From positions 126,001-158,500 of the forward strand of contig CAJNDS010002182.1 in NCBI GenBank assembly GCA_905221605.1: 32,500 nt of DNA, given 5' to 3'. Both the position numbers and the translations under genes were made by a program. Of the stretch, positions 11,026-21,513 are shown piece after piece. Numbering within the stretch: the first letter of the stretch is position 1; the number at the start of each line of letters is the position of its first letter. The stretch comes from Symbiodinium natans. Taxonomy: Eukaryota; Sar; Dinophyceae; Suessiales; Symbiodiniaceae. The notes below the pieces were generated by a model. The model was given only the letters and a program-made list of their open reading frames with translations. It made no database searches and was not told the origin of the DNA.

Positions 11026-11168
11026 GGTTTGGGCTTCGGTTTTACAGGAAGGGAGGGTTTAGGCAAGAAAATGAAAGGCTTCAGGGTTTGGGTTTTGGGG
11101 TTACAGGGTCTCCAAGAAAGCGTTGGGCTTAGGGTTTTGGGATTTAAGGCTTATCAGGGGTTTAGGGA
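11020..11168. repeat. Degenerate telomere-like G/T-rich tract
   Basis: Repeated GGGTTT and TTTAGGG-like words (AGGGTTTGGGC, GGGTTTAGG, CAGGGTTTGGGTTTTGGGG, CTTAGGGTTTTGGGA, GGGGTTTAGGGA) on the + strand. TTTAGGG is the telomere repeat reported for dinoflagellates. Here it is interstitial and imperfect. The G-runs could also form quadruplexes. From 11169 to 12296 I see no convincing gene, apart from a weak frame at 11952. Confidence 0.6.
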
Positions 11169-12296
11169 GTACACATCACGCACAAGCGTATATAGGCACA
11201 TGTAGGTATACACAGGTGTATAGACGCACAGAAAAGGGGGGGGTGTATATTGTACATCCCTGATACGTGACTGCTGCAAGACTTAGGCTGCTTTCACCTA
11301 AAACTTGACCCAAACAACTTCACCAGCATTTTTGGAGTAATTGAAGCGTGCCTTGCAGGATCCATGATTCGGAGCCAGATTTGCAGCTCTTGGTGAGCAA
11401 GTCCAAGCAGTGACATCAGAGATGGCCCTCGTCAAGCGGCTCGATCTAACGATCTTTAAGCCTTGATGTGGTCTTGGGGATGATGCCTTCTGGAGGCCTT
11501 CCTTGTTCAGGGGTTTAGGATGTGGTCATGAACCTAAAGGATGCAGTCTTCATTTGACCATTCGTTCTTGTGCTTGAATTGAACTATAATTCATCTGATC
11601 GTTTTAGTGCCTGATAGTTTGGAGCCTGCGACCACGGCGCTCAGGGGATGGAGACTCGCAGGTCCTCCCCGTCAGCTCCTTTTCAAGTCGTTGCTCTCTG
11701 GAAACGCACGAGGTCAGAAGTGTGCTAAAGGACGGGCGACAAGACGCCAGTTGTCACACACAGCCATGCGCAAGTTGGGAACGTTCTCGTGTCGAGCCTT
11801 GAAGGTTTCCACGAGATTCCACGAGCACGCCTGGATATGTCTTAAGATCTAGGCCCGTGTTAATGTAGGTTGTCTTGCTCCACCCTCAGAAGTAGGAGCA
11901 CTCGTTGCGAATATTTTTCAGCAGCGTGGCGGTACCCGAGCTTCGACCACCATGATACCCTCAAACAAAGAGCAAAAACATGCGACGAACTGGTGCTGCA
12001 TCCTCACTTTCCTCACATTGCGAGTCACTGGCAGCAGCCTCGCACATGTCTGGCCCATCGAGATTTTGGCTCAGACGTGGTCACAAGTACCGTTCGCATT
12101 GATTGCCAGCGAGATGTGGGTACACAGCTCAGACATCACGATCCTGGAGTGAAGCTTTTGCACTTGCCCACTTGTTTACTGCCCGTGATGGAGAGGCGAA
12201 GAGTGGATTGATTGGAACGCTGTGTGGCTTGGTCCGACTTGCCGAAATGTTAACATGTTAACAAGGTGCAAAACCGTAAGTTTGGGAGAGCCTGAG

Positions 12297-15200
12297 GCGG
12301 CATTGCCCTGGCGACCAACCCCACCCACTATGGCAACCCATCTACGGGCTGCGAATCCGACGAGGTCGCCGTTCGCGTCAGTGGCCTCTCCGGCGACTTC
12401 TGCAGTCCCAAGTGCGACAGCCAGGGCACCTGCCCCAGCGATGTGCCCAAGGGCGACACCGCGACTCCGCAGTGTGCTCTCAAAACCACGACTGGCGACA
12501 AGTACTGTGGACTGATCTGCCAGGCTGACTCTGACTGCGGCACCGTGCCTGCAGCTACTTGTGTCATCTTATGTAGTCGCCGAACACGCGGCAGCTTCGG
12601 ACAGGTGTGTAGCAGTGCAGCACAGCGAGCTTCGCTGAGGCACAGGAAGCTGCCAGAAGATGATGGGAATTGGTCTGTGCACCTACGCGTCGTCTGTCAA
12701 CAAAACAGTTGCGGCAGTTGCGGCAGTTGCCACTCAGGTGCGGAGTCCCAAATAGTCAGAAAACTCAGGCTTCGGATGGCGGAGCTTTCTAGCCACTGCT
12801 AGTTTTTTGTTCCTAAGCCTTTCTGGTGAGCGTGAACCTCTTCATGGAAAAAAGGAGGGTTGCAAGTGGGATGCACAGGGTCGAGAGTATCAGTATTGAA
12901 AACACAAATTGGGTCCTGTATATCGGAAGTCACGGAGGCACCGTGCAGCTTGACAAGGCTGAAATTGGGTTTTGGGCCTCAGGTGTTGTTGGAGGTCCTT
13001 TTGAGACTTGAGACTCAACCTGCGCAGGTGTCTGTGACCACCAACCCTAGCCACTATGGGAACCCCAAGACCGGCTGTCAAGCTGGTGAGGAGGCTGTGC
13101 GTGTTAGCGGCATGTCCGGGGACTTCTGCAGCCCCAAGTGCGACAGCCGCGACGCCTGCCCCAAAGACATGCCTCAAGGGGCCTCCGCGGACCCAGAGTG
13201 TGCGCTTCGAACTGGTTCGGGGCAGAAGTACTGTGCCCTCCTCTGCGCTTCGGACTCGGACTGTGGACGCTCGACCTCTCAGCTCTTTTTGAAGTTTTTT
13301 GCTCTGCTGAGTCCGTGTTAGTCACCTGCTCTGCTTGTTAGTCTTTTCAATGCTTGTAATGCTTTTTTGAGACCTTCCGTACTCCTTGACTCTGTCTCTT
13401 TCAGTCGGAACTGGCCGAGGCCAGGGCCTTTGCCAGCACATTCTTGGCACCGGGATTTGCACTTACACATCCACCGAAACCAGAGATCCGAGCAGCCTGC
13501 AGGCACAGGAAAAGCCTGCATAGCCTTAATCTCTTTCTGACTGCCTCGCACAGTCCTTGAAGGTGTTGCAATGCGTTGTGCTTTTCTTTTCTCTCCCGGA
13601 CATGAGACAAACAGTGGGTTCTCTCCTCAGAAGAAGCATTGAAAAGCCGGGGGGACGCCAAAAAGCCAGGGCCAGCATCATCATGGGACGTCGAATATGG
13701 GGATTTCGGCAACAATCCAGGTCTGCCCAATAAGCCTCGCAGCCCTGGTTGCTCGATTTTCCCACTGCGTGAAACCCGAGCGCACGAGAGCTCTTCCAAA
13801 AGAAACGCTTCTGAAGCTTGGGTTTCGTTCATGGATTTGGCAGAGAGAGTCCGCATTGTGTCCCATCTGTTCCGTCATGCTGTTTGGGGTCTTCAACGTC
13901 AAGAATTGCAAGAGGCTACTCCGGCTGTTGGGAGCTCGATGAGAATTAATAATTGCATCTTTCAAGTTCTATTCAGCTGAGTTGCTTGCAGGTATCCATC
14001 ACTGTGTGTTAGGTCACCGCGAGAGGGGTGTGAAAGTGCTGAGAAAGCATCGCTTGTCTTTTGGGCAAGTTAGATTAGTGTCCTGCAGGTGGCCGTGGCG
14101 ACCAACCCCACCCACTATGGCAACCCATCTACGGGCTGCGAATCCGACGAGGTCGCCGTTCGCGTCAGTGGCCTCTCCGGCGACTTCTGCAGTCCCAAGT
14201 GCGACAGCCAGGGCACCTGCCCCAGCGATGTGCCCAAGGGCGACACCGCGACTCCGCAGTGTGCTCTCAAAACCACGACTGGCGACAAGTACTGTGGACT
14301 GATCTGCCAGGCTGACTCTGACTGCGGCACCGTGTCTGCAGCTACTTGTGTCATCTTATGTAGTCGCAGAACACGAGGCAGCTTCTGACAGGTTGTAGCA
14401 GTGCAGCACAGCGAGCTTCGCTGAGGCACAGGAAGCTGCCAGAAGATGATGGGAATCGGTCTGTGCACCTATGCGTCGTCCATCGCGAAGGCGCTGCCAG
14501 CCGTGATGACCCAGGTGGGGTGTGTTAGGTCAATGCGAGAGTGTGAAAGTGCTGAGAAAGCATCGCTTGTCTTTTGGGCAAGCTAGACGAGTGTCCTGCA
14601 GGTGGCCGTGGCGACCAACCCCACCCACTATGGCAACCCATCTACGGGCTGCGAATCCGACGAGGTCGCCGTTCGCGTCAGTGGCCTCTCTGGCGACTTC
14701 TGCAGTCCCAAGTGCGACAGCCAGGGCACCTGCCCCAGCGATGTGCCCAAGGGCGACACCGCGACTCCGCAGTGTGCTCTCAAAACCACGACTGGCGACA
14801 AGTACTGTGGACTGATCTGCCAGGCTGACTCTGACTGCGGCACCGTGTCTGCAGCTACTTATGTAACCTTATGTAGCCACAAAACACGAGGCAGCTTCTG
14901 ACAGGTTGTAGCAGTGTAGCACAGCGAGCTTTGCTGAGGCACGGGAAGCTGCCAGAAGATGATGGGAATTGGTCTGTGCACCTATGCGTCGTCTATCGTG
15001 AAGGCGCTGCCAGCCGTGATGACCCAGGTGGGGTGTGTTAGGTCAATGCGAGAGTGTGAAAGTGCTGAGAAAGCATCGCTTGTCTTTTGGGCAAGTTAGA
15101 CGAGTGTCCTGCAGGTGGCCGTGGCGACCAACCCCACCCACTATGGCAACCCATCCACGGGCTGCGAATCCGACGAGGTCGCCGTTCGCGTCAGTGGCCT

Positions 15201-18200
15201 CTCCGGCGACTTCTGCAGTCCCAAGTGCGACAGCCAGGGCACCTGCCCCAGCGATGTGCCCAAGGGCGACACCGCGACTCCGCAGTGTGCTCTCAAAACC
15301 ACGACTGGCGACAAGTACTGTGGACTGATCTGCCAGGCTGACTCTGACTGCGGCACCGTGTCTGCAGCTACTGATGTAACCTTATGTAGCCACAAAACAC
15401 GAGGCAGCTTCTGACAGGTTGTAGCAGTGTAGCACAGCGAGCTTTGCTGAGGCACGGGAAGCTGCCAGAAGATGATGGGAATTGGTCTGTGCACCTATGC
15501 GTCGTCTATCGTGAAGGCGATGCCAGCCGTGATGACCCAGGTGGGGTGTGTTAGGTCAATGCGAGAGTGTGAAAGTGCTGAGAAAGCATCGCTTGTCTCT
15601 TGGGCAAGTTAGATGAGTGTCCTGCAGGTGGCCGTGGCGACCAACCCCACCCACTATGGCAACCCATCTACGGGCTGCGAATCCGACGAGGTCGCCGTTC
15701 GCGTCAGTGGCCTCTCTGGCGACTTCTGCAGTCCCAAGTGCGACAGCCAGGGCACCTGCCCAAGCGATGTGCCCAAGGGCGACACCGCGACTCCGCAGTG
15801 TGCTCTCAAAACCACGACTGGCGACAAGTACTGTGGACTGATCTGCCAGGCTGACTCTGACTGCGGCACCGTGTCTGCAGCTACTTATGTAACCTTATGT
15901 AGCCACAAAACACGAGGCAGCTTCTGACAGGTTGTAGCAGTGTAGCACAGCGAGCTTCGCTGAGGCACAGGAAGCTGCCAGAAGATGATGGGAATTGGTC
16001 TGTGCACCTATGCGTCGTCTGTCGTGAAGGCGCTGCCAGCCATGATGACCCAGGTGGGGTGTGTTATTTCAATGCGAGAGTGTGAAAGTGCTGAGAAAGC
16101 ATCGCTTGTCTTTTGGGCAAGTTAGACGAGTGTCCTGCAGGTGGCCGTGGCGACCAACCCCACCCACTACGGCAACCCATCCACGGGCTGCGAATCCGAC
16201 GAGGTCGCCGTTCGCGTCAGTGGCCTCTCCGGCGACTTCTGCAGTCCCAAGTGCGACAGCCAGGGCACCTGCCCCAGCGATGTGCCCAAGGGCGACACCG
16301 CGACTCCGCAGTGTGCTCTCAAAACCACGACTGGCGACAAGTACTGTGGACTGATCTGCCAGGCTGACTCTGACTGCGGCACCGTGTCTGCAGCTACTTA
16401 TGTAACCTTATGTAGCCACAGAACACGCGGCAGCTTCTGACAGGTTGTAGCAGTGTAGCACAGCGAGCTTCGCTGAGGCACAGGAAGCTGCCAGAAGATG
16501 ATGGGAATTGGTCTGTGCACCTATGCGTCGTCTGTCGTGAAGGCACTGCCAGCCGTGATGACCCAGGTGGGGTGTGTCAGGTCAACGCGAGAGGGGTGTG
16601 AAAGTGCTGAGAAAGTACGCTTGTCTTGAGGGCAAGTTAGATGAGAGTCCTGCAGGTGGCCGTGGCGACCAACCCCACCCACTACGGCAACCCATCCACA
16701 GGCTGCGAATCCGACGAGGTCGCCGTTCGCGTCAGTGGCCTCTCCGGCGACTTCTGCAGTCCCAAGTGCGACAGCCAGGGCACCTGCCCCAGCGATGTGC
16801 CCAAGGGCGACACCGCGACTCCGCAGTGTGCTCTCAAAACCACGACTGGCGACAAGTACTGTGGACTGATCTGCCAGGCTGACTCTGACTGCGGCACCGT
16901 GTCTGCAGCTACTTATGTAACCTTATGTAGCCACAGAACACGAGGCAGCTTCTGACAGGTTGTAGCAGTGTAGCACAGCGAGCTTCGCTGAGGCACAGGA
17001 AGCTGCCAGAAGATGATGGGAATTGGTCTGTGCACCTATGCGTCGTCTGTCGTGAAGGCACTGCCAGCCGTGATGACCCAGGTGGGGTGTTAGGTCAACG
17101 CGAGAGGGGTGTGAAAGTGCTGAGAAAGTACGCTTGTCTTGAGGGCAAGTTAGATGAGAGTCCTGCAGGTGGCCGTGGCGACCAACCCCACCCACTACGG
17201 CAACCCATCCACGGGCTGCGAATCCGACGAGGTCGCCGTTCGCGTCAGTGGCCTCTCCGGCGACTTCTGCAGTCCCAAGTGCGACAGCCAGGGCACCTGC
17301 CCCAGCGATGTGCCCAAGGGCGACACCGCGACTCCGCAGTGTGCTCTCAAAACCACGACTGGCGACAAGTACTGTGGACTGATCTGCCAGGCTGACTCTG
17401 ACTGCGGCACCGTGCCTGCAGCTACTTGTGTCATCTTATGTAGCCACAGAACACGCGGCAGCTGCTGACAGGTGTGTAGCAGTGCAGCACAGCGAGCTTC
17501 GCTCAGGCACAGGAAGCTGCCAGAAGATGATGGGAATTGGTCTGTGCACCTATGCGTCGTCTGTCGTGAAGGCGCTGCCAGCCGTGATGACCCAGGTGGG
17601 GTGTGTTAGGTCAATGCGAGTGTGAAAGTGCTGAGAAAGTACGCTTGTCTTGAGGGCAAGTTAGATGAGTGTCCTGCAGGTGGCCGTGGCGACCAACCCC
17701 ACCCACTACGGCAACCCATCCACGGGCTGCGAATCCGACGAGGTCGCCGTTCGCGTCAGTGGCCTCTCCGGCGACTTCTGCAGTCCCAAGTGCGACAGCC
17801 AGGGCACCTGCCCCAGCGATGTGCCCAAGGGCGACACCGCGACTCCGCAGTGTGCTCTCAAAACCACGACTGGCGACAAGTACTGTGGACTGATCTGCCA
17901 GGCTGACTCTGACTGCGGCACCGTGCCTGCAGCTACTTGTGTCATCTTGTGTAGCCACAGCACACGCGGCAGCTTCTGACAGGTGTGTAGCAGTGCAGCA
18001 CAGCGAGCTTCGCTCAGGCACAGGAAGCTGCCAGAAGATGATGGGAATTGGTCTGTGCACCTATGCGTCGTCTGTCGTGAAGGCGCTGCCAGCCGTGATG
18101 ACCCAGGTGGGGTGTTAGGTCAACGCGAGAGGGGTGTGAAAGTGCTGAGAAAGTACGCTTGTCTTGAGGGCAAGTTAGAGGAGTGTCCTGCAGGTGGCCG

Positions 18201-19485
18201 TGGCGACCAACCCCACCCACTACGGCAATCCATCCACGGGCTGCGAATCCGACGAGGTCGCCGTTCGCGTCAGTGGCCTCTCCGGCGACTTCTGCAGTCC
18301 CAAGTGCGACAGCCAGGGCACCTGCCCCAGCGATGTGCCCAAGGGCGACACCGCGACTCCGCAGTGTGCTCTCAAAACCACGACTGGCGACAAGTACTGT
18401 GGACTGATCTGCCAGGCTGACTCTGACTGCGGCGCCGTGCCTGCAGCTACTTGTGTCATCTTATGTAGTCGCAGAACACGCGGCAGCTTCTGACAGGTGT
18501 GTAGCAGTGTAGCACAGCGAGCTTCGTTGAGGCACAGGAAGCTGCCAGAAGATGATGGGAATTGGTCTGTGCACCTATGCGTCGTCTGTCGTGAAGGCGC
18601 TGCCAGCCGTGATGACCCAGGTGGGGTGTGTTAGGTCAATGCGAGTGTGAAAGTGCTGAGAAAGCATCGCTTGTCTTTTGGGGAAGTTAGACGACTGTCC
18701 TGCAGGTGGCCGTGGTGACCAACCCCACCCACTATGGCAACCCATCTACGGGCTGCGAATCCGACGAGGTCGCCGTTCGCGTCAGTGGCCTCTCCGGCGA
18801 CTTCTGCAGTCCCAAGTGCGACAGCCAGGGCACCTGCCCAAAGGACCGAGTGAAACACTCTTCTATTTCTTGTTTGCGTGCGTGCGTGGGTGGGTGTGCG
18901 TGCGTGCGTGCGCTTGGGTGCGCGTGCGCTTGCGTGCGCTTGCGTGCGCTTGCGTGCGCGTGTGTGCGTGCGCTTGCGTGCGCGTGCGTGCATGTGCGTG
19001 CGCGTGCGTGCGTGCCCGTGCGTGCGTGCGTGTGGTGGGGCCACGCATTCTGAGCCTTGAAGGACATTCCCAAGGGCGACACCGCAGTCCCAGAGTGCGC
19101 CCTGCGCACTACCACTGGGGACAAGTACTGCGGGCTGATCTGCAGATCTGACTCAGATTGCGGTGTGAGGCTCAGCTTCGGCACGTGTTTGTCACACGAA
19201 TCGTAAGAGTTCGTTGAAAGGACAAGTGGTGTCATCACATGCGACTGGTCACGGCGTAGACAGATTAAGCATGTCGCTGCAAGCCCGCTAAGCACGAGCT
19301 CCCGCACCCTGTCATTGTCTCCAAAGAGGGTCGAGGCTCACAATAGGATACTCAGCTCTACAAACCCTAGACCCGATACATGTCTAAAGCCCTTTTTAAG
19401 CTCGAGTGGTGTGTCGGCCCGAGGCGTCGGCTCATGTGAGATGAGCTCAGGTGTTGGCCTCTGCACCTTGGCTTTACCTGGGTAA
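12297..19485 (+). CDS. Twelve-unit ten-cysteine-domain repeat protein gene
   Basis: The gene encodes about 1,300 residues: 12 copies of a domain of about 109 residues, each from exon a (238 nt) plus exon b (usually 89 nt). Consensus landmarks: ATNPTHYGNPSTGC, VRVSGLSGDFCSPKCDSQ, QCALKTTTGDKYCGLICQ, ADSDCG, then (exon b) SCQKMMGIGLCTYASS. Ten Cys per unit are kept in all 12 copies, suggesting five disulfides and an extracellular or lumenal site. The a/b split is phase 1 and the b/a split phase 0. Exon a starts: 12297, 13028, 14089, 14602, 15115, 15628, 16141, 16656, 17169, 17680, 18194, 18706. Exon b: 12640-12737, 13420-13502, 14426-14514, 14939-15027, 15452-15540, 15965-16053, 16478-16566, 16993-17081, 17507-17595, 18018-18106, 18532-18620, 19424-19485. 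Unit 12 exon a is split (18706-18843, 19063-19162); its exon b ends CTLALPG then TAA. The N-terminal exon and signal peptide were not found; in-frame TGA lies just before 12297. Family not recognised by name. Confidence 0.85.
14003..18840. repeat. 513-bp tandem repeat array (units 3 to 12, 5' half)
   Basis: Exon a starts are spaced 513, 513, 513, 513, 515, 513, 511, 514 and 512 bp. Exons and both introns of each copy are almost identical. Differences are mostly single bases, such as TAT/TAC, TCTACGGG/TCCACGGG and AGCATCGCTT/AGTACGCTT. A similarly homogenised piece lies separately in unit 1 (about 12308-12700), while unit 2 (13028-13502) is diverged. Similarity stops inside unit 12 at about 18840. 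Confidence 0.95.
18844..19062 (+). other. Extra GA-AG intron in unit 12, TGCG-rich
   Basis: A 219-nt insert splits exon a of unit 12 only. Removing it restores exactly 238 nt and the reading C-P-K-D-I-P-K-G, the same length as CPSDVPKG in other units and CPKDMPQG in unit 2. The donor is GA and the acceptor AAG|G. AAGGAC stands at both borders (18841-18846 and 19060-19065). A GT donor inside (GTGAAA at about 18850) would add two residues, so GA fits the family better. Most of the insert, about 18876-19034, is an imperfect TGCG/TGCGTGCGCT microsatellite. Confidence 0.8.
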
Positions 19486-19768
19486 TGCTTGACAGATGGT
19501 GCCAGTAGAGCGTTCAGATCCTGATGATCTGCAGCAGCTCTGATGCACATCACCATCACACATGCTCATTCGTGCCAGCTGCCAGGCACCTACACCGCCA
19601 AGGCTGCAGCACGGCCGCTGCAACTTCTTCCTGCCGAGGTCCACGCTGTTAAATGTGTTTTGAGGCCGAAGTCTAAGTTGGACCTATACATTTCTCAGTT
19701 CTCCAAGAGGGTGGCCCAGGAATTGAGTCATTGAGGGCTCTGAGGGCTTTAGGCTTTCAAGTGCAGTA

Positions 19769-20011
19769 ATGGCCATGCCTCCCCGCTTTTGCACCTGCTC
19801 CCTTAGTCTTGCCATCGTTGTTGCTGCCACTCCTGCTGTCGGCTCCAGGCATGTCCGGTCGGTTTGTTCTAGCTTTCCCTTTTTTTGCGGACATCCTTCT
19901 CACTCTAGGGCCTCGTGCGGTAGGGCTTGTTGTGTGATTGCGGTGGCGGTTGGCGATTGGCTGTGTAAGTTCTTCAGTCCGCAGTTCTGGCTCCTCGCCC
20001 ACATGAGTTGA
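19769..20011 (+). CDS. Candidate small secreted protein or first exon
   Basis: An ATG-started frame of 80 codons. Its N-terminus has signal-peptide character (SLSLAIVVAATPAVGS) and is followed by a Cys-rich part. Codon use is not strongly coding, and a splice donor (GTAAGTTC at about 19965) lies inside it, so it could be the first exon of an otherwise unseen gene. Between 19486 and 19768 I see only the presumed 3' flank of the repeat gene. Confidence 0.3.
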   Translation: MAMPPRFCTCSLSLAIVVAATPAVGSRHVRSVCSSFPFFCGHPSHSRASCGRACCVIAVAVGDWLCKFFSPQFWLLAHMS

Positions 20012-21513
20012 GTTTCGGCAAGACGCGCCCAGGCTTCAAATGTGAACCTTCGGTGCTGCAAAGCTTGAAAGAGATATTCAAAGTTATATGCTTGGTTCAG
20101 ACACTTCAGCCCGAACCACCTGGCACCAGGCGGCACAGATCATCGTCTAAGCACGTTCAAGGCCCGGCTTTTTGTTGTTCTTTTCGGCTGCAATCTCAGA
20201 TCCTAGAAGACGGTGCTGCTTGTTGAAGTCGTGGTGCTAGTTTGTCCCACGTGGTTCACGTGGAGACAGAGTCGACTCAAGTTTAGCAAGTAAAGTGCCC
20301 AGAGCCCACAGCAGCCTGCAAGCGAGCCCCTTCAGCTACAAGCAGTGTAACACATCTTGACGCTGCGCAAGATCGACCGACCGAGCCAGTCAGGTGATCT
20401 TCTTCCCAAGCGGGTGCCCAGCGCTCGCATGCGAGATGTTCTTTCGCGGGCAGCTTGTGGGAAGCTAGAAGAAGGTCGCCAGGTAAACTTGTGTTGAAGG
20501 GCTGATAGCTTGGGTTGTGGTTTGGCAGTACTGGTCATTAAAGATCTCAGAAAGATGTCAGCTTCAGGCCCAGAGACGGGCTTGGAGGACGGTTAAGAAA
20601 TCGGGTCTCAACTGTTCGGGCTTGACGATTCCACGGTGATACTCCCTTGGCGCACCTGCGGTCGGAGCACCACGCAAGCCCAGCGAAAGATTTTACTGTG
20701 ATAGGCTAGGGAAAGTGGAGCTTTACGAGAGAGCTCGAACGTGGCAAGCCTTTGAATGCTGGCCTCGAAAGTACAACTCTTCTGTTGAGCTGTTGAGCAG
20801 ACTGTAGCCTTTCGGCCACCAACACCGTCACACACCTTCCTTTAGGAGCTCACTGGGCCGACTTCTGACTTCGGTCTCTCGTGAAGTGTTCACAGCTGCT
20901 GCCCTGTGCCCTCGGTGCCGCCGCCACTCTTGCAAGATCTCTTAGAGTCTTAGGGTCACGCCCTCAGAGCCTGAATTACACAAGGCCCCTCAGCCCACCT
21001 CAACCCAAGCTCCCACAGCCATCATGCCATCAGTCGAATAGCTATCGAACCCCTCAACCTTAAAAGTCCTGAAGGTTTGTAAACTCCAAAAACGCTTCCA
21101 CGCTTGGGCCTTTTGGAAACGGAGGGGTACTCCCAAAAAGGTAAGGAAGTTCTTACTTGAGGAATTTCCCCCAAGCCCCAAATGCGCCTGGGGCGGCACT
21201 GCCAGTGGAGCACTGGGCCGGCACTCGCCACAGCGAAGGGGACGGAGCATGGCAGTTGCCTTATGGATTGACAGTTGCGATATCGTCTTAAGAACCTAAG
21301 AAGCCTGAAGCGGAAGTCCGTGTTGAAAAGTTGAGCAGTTCAAACCTTCTGAAGACCTCTGAGACCCCTTTTCGCCACAGAGAAAGAGAGCAATCAACGA
21401 GTTGCGGCGTACATTTCGTAGAGCCTGATTGGGGCCGCCGCACCTCCGTTGTTGAAGTCACAAGGGAAGCTCGAAGTGCTCTGAAACGCGCCCTTGGGCA
21501 AGCCATCCATGTA
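20012..21513. other. No supported gene
   Basis: Open frames of 60-90 codons exist on both strands, but none has recognisable motifs or consistent splice borders. A weakly signal-like frame starts at 20881. I treat this stretch as spacer or intron. Confidence 0.4.

Noticed and set aside
11952-12152. ATG frame with a short hydrophobic run, considered as signal-peptide exon of the repeat gene
   Set aside because: The hydrophobic run contains Arg and is weak. No donor in the phase needed for the ex-12297 exon was found, so it is not attached to the gene.
13503-13525. Ending the Cys-rich gene at the TAG shortly after unit 2
   Set aside because: Eleven bases on there is an in-frame continuation EKPA then stop, but a CTGCAG|GC donor in the correct phase and ten further in-frame units downstream make an intron more likely. 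It remains an alternative transcript end.
14115-18459. Minus-strand frames of 71-149 codons repeated in every array unit, and a second plus-strand frame (RLLQSQVRQPGHLPQRC)
   Set aside because: They are shadows of the high-GC Cys-rich exon. Only the Cys-rich frame keeps phase across both introns and is preserved in the diverged units 2 and 12.
18844-19062. Reading the TGCG segment as coding (Arg/Ala/Cys/Val-rich frame)
   Set aside because: Excising it restores the exact length and frame of the domain, while the repeat translation matches nothing in the other 11 units.
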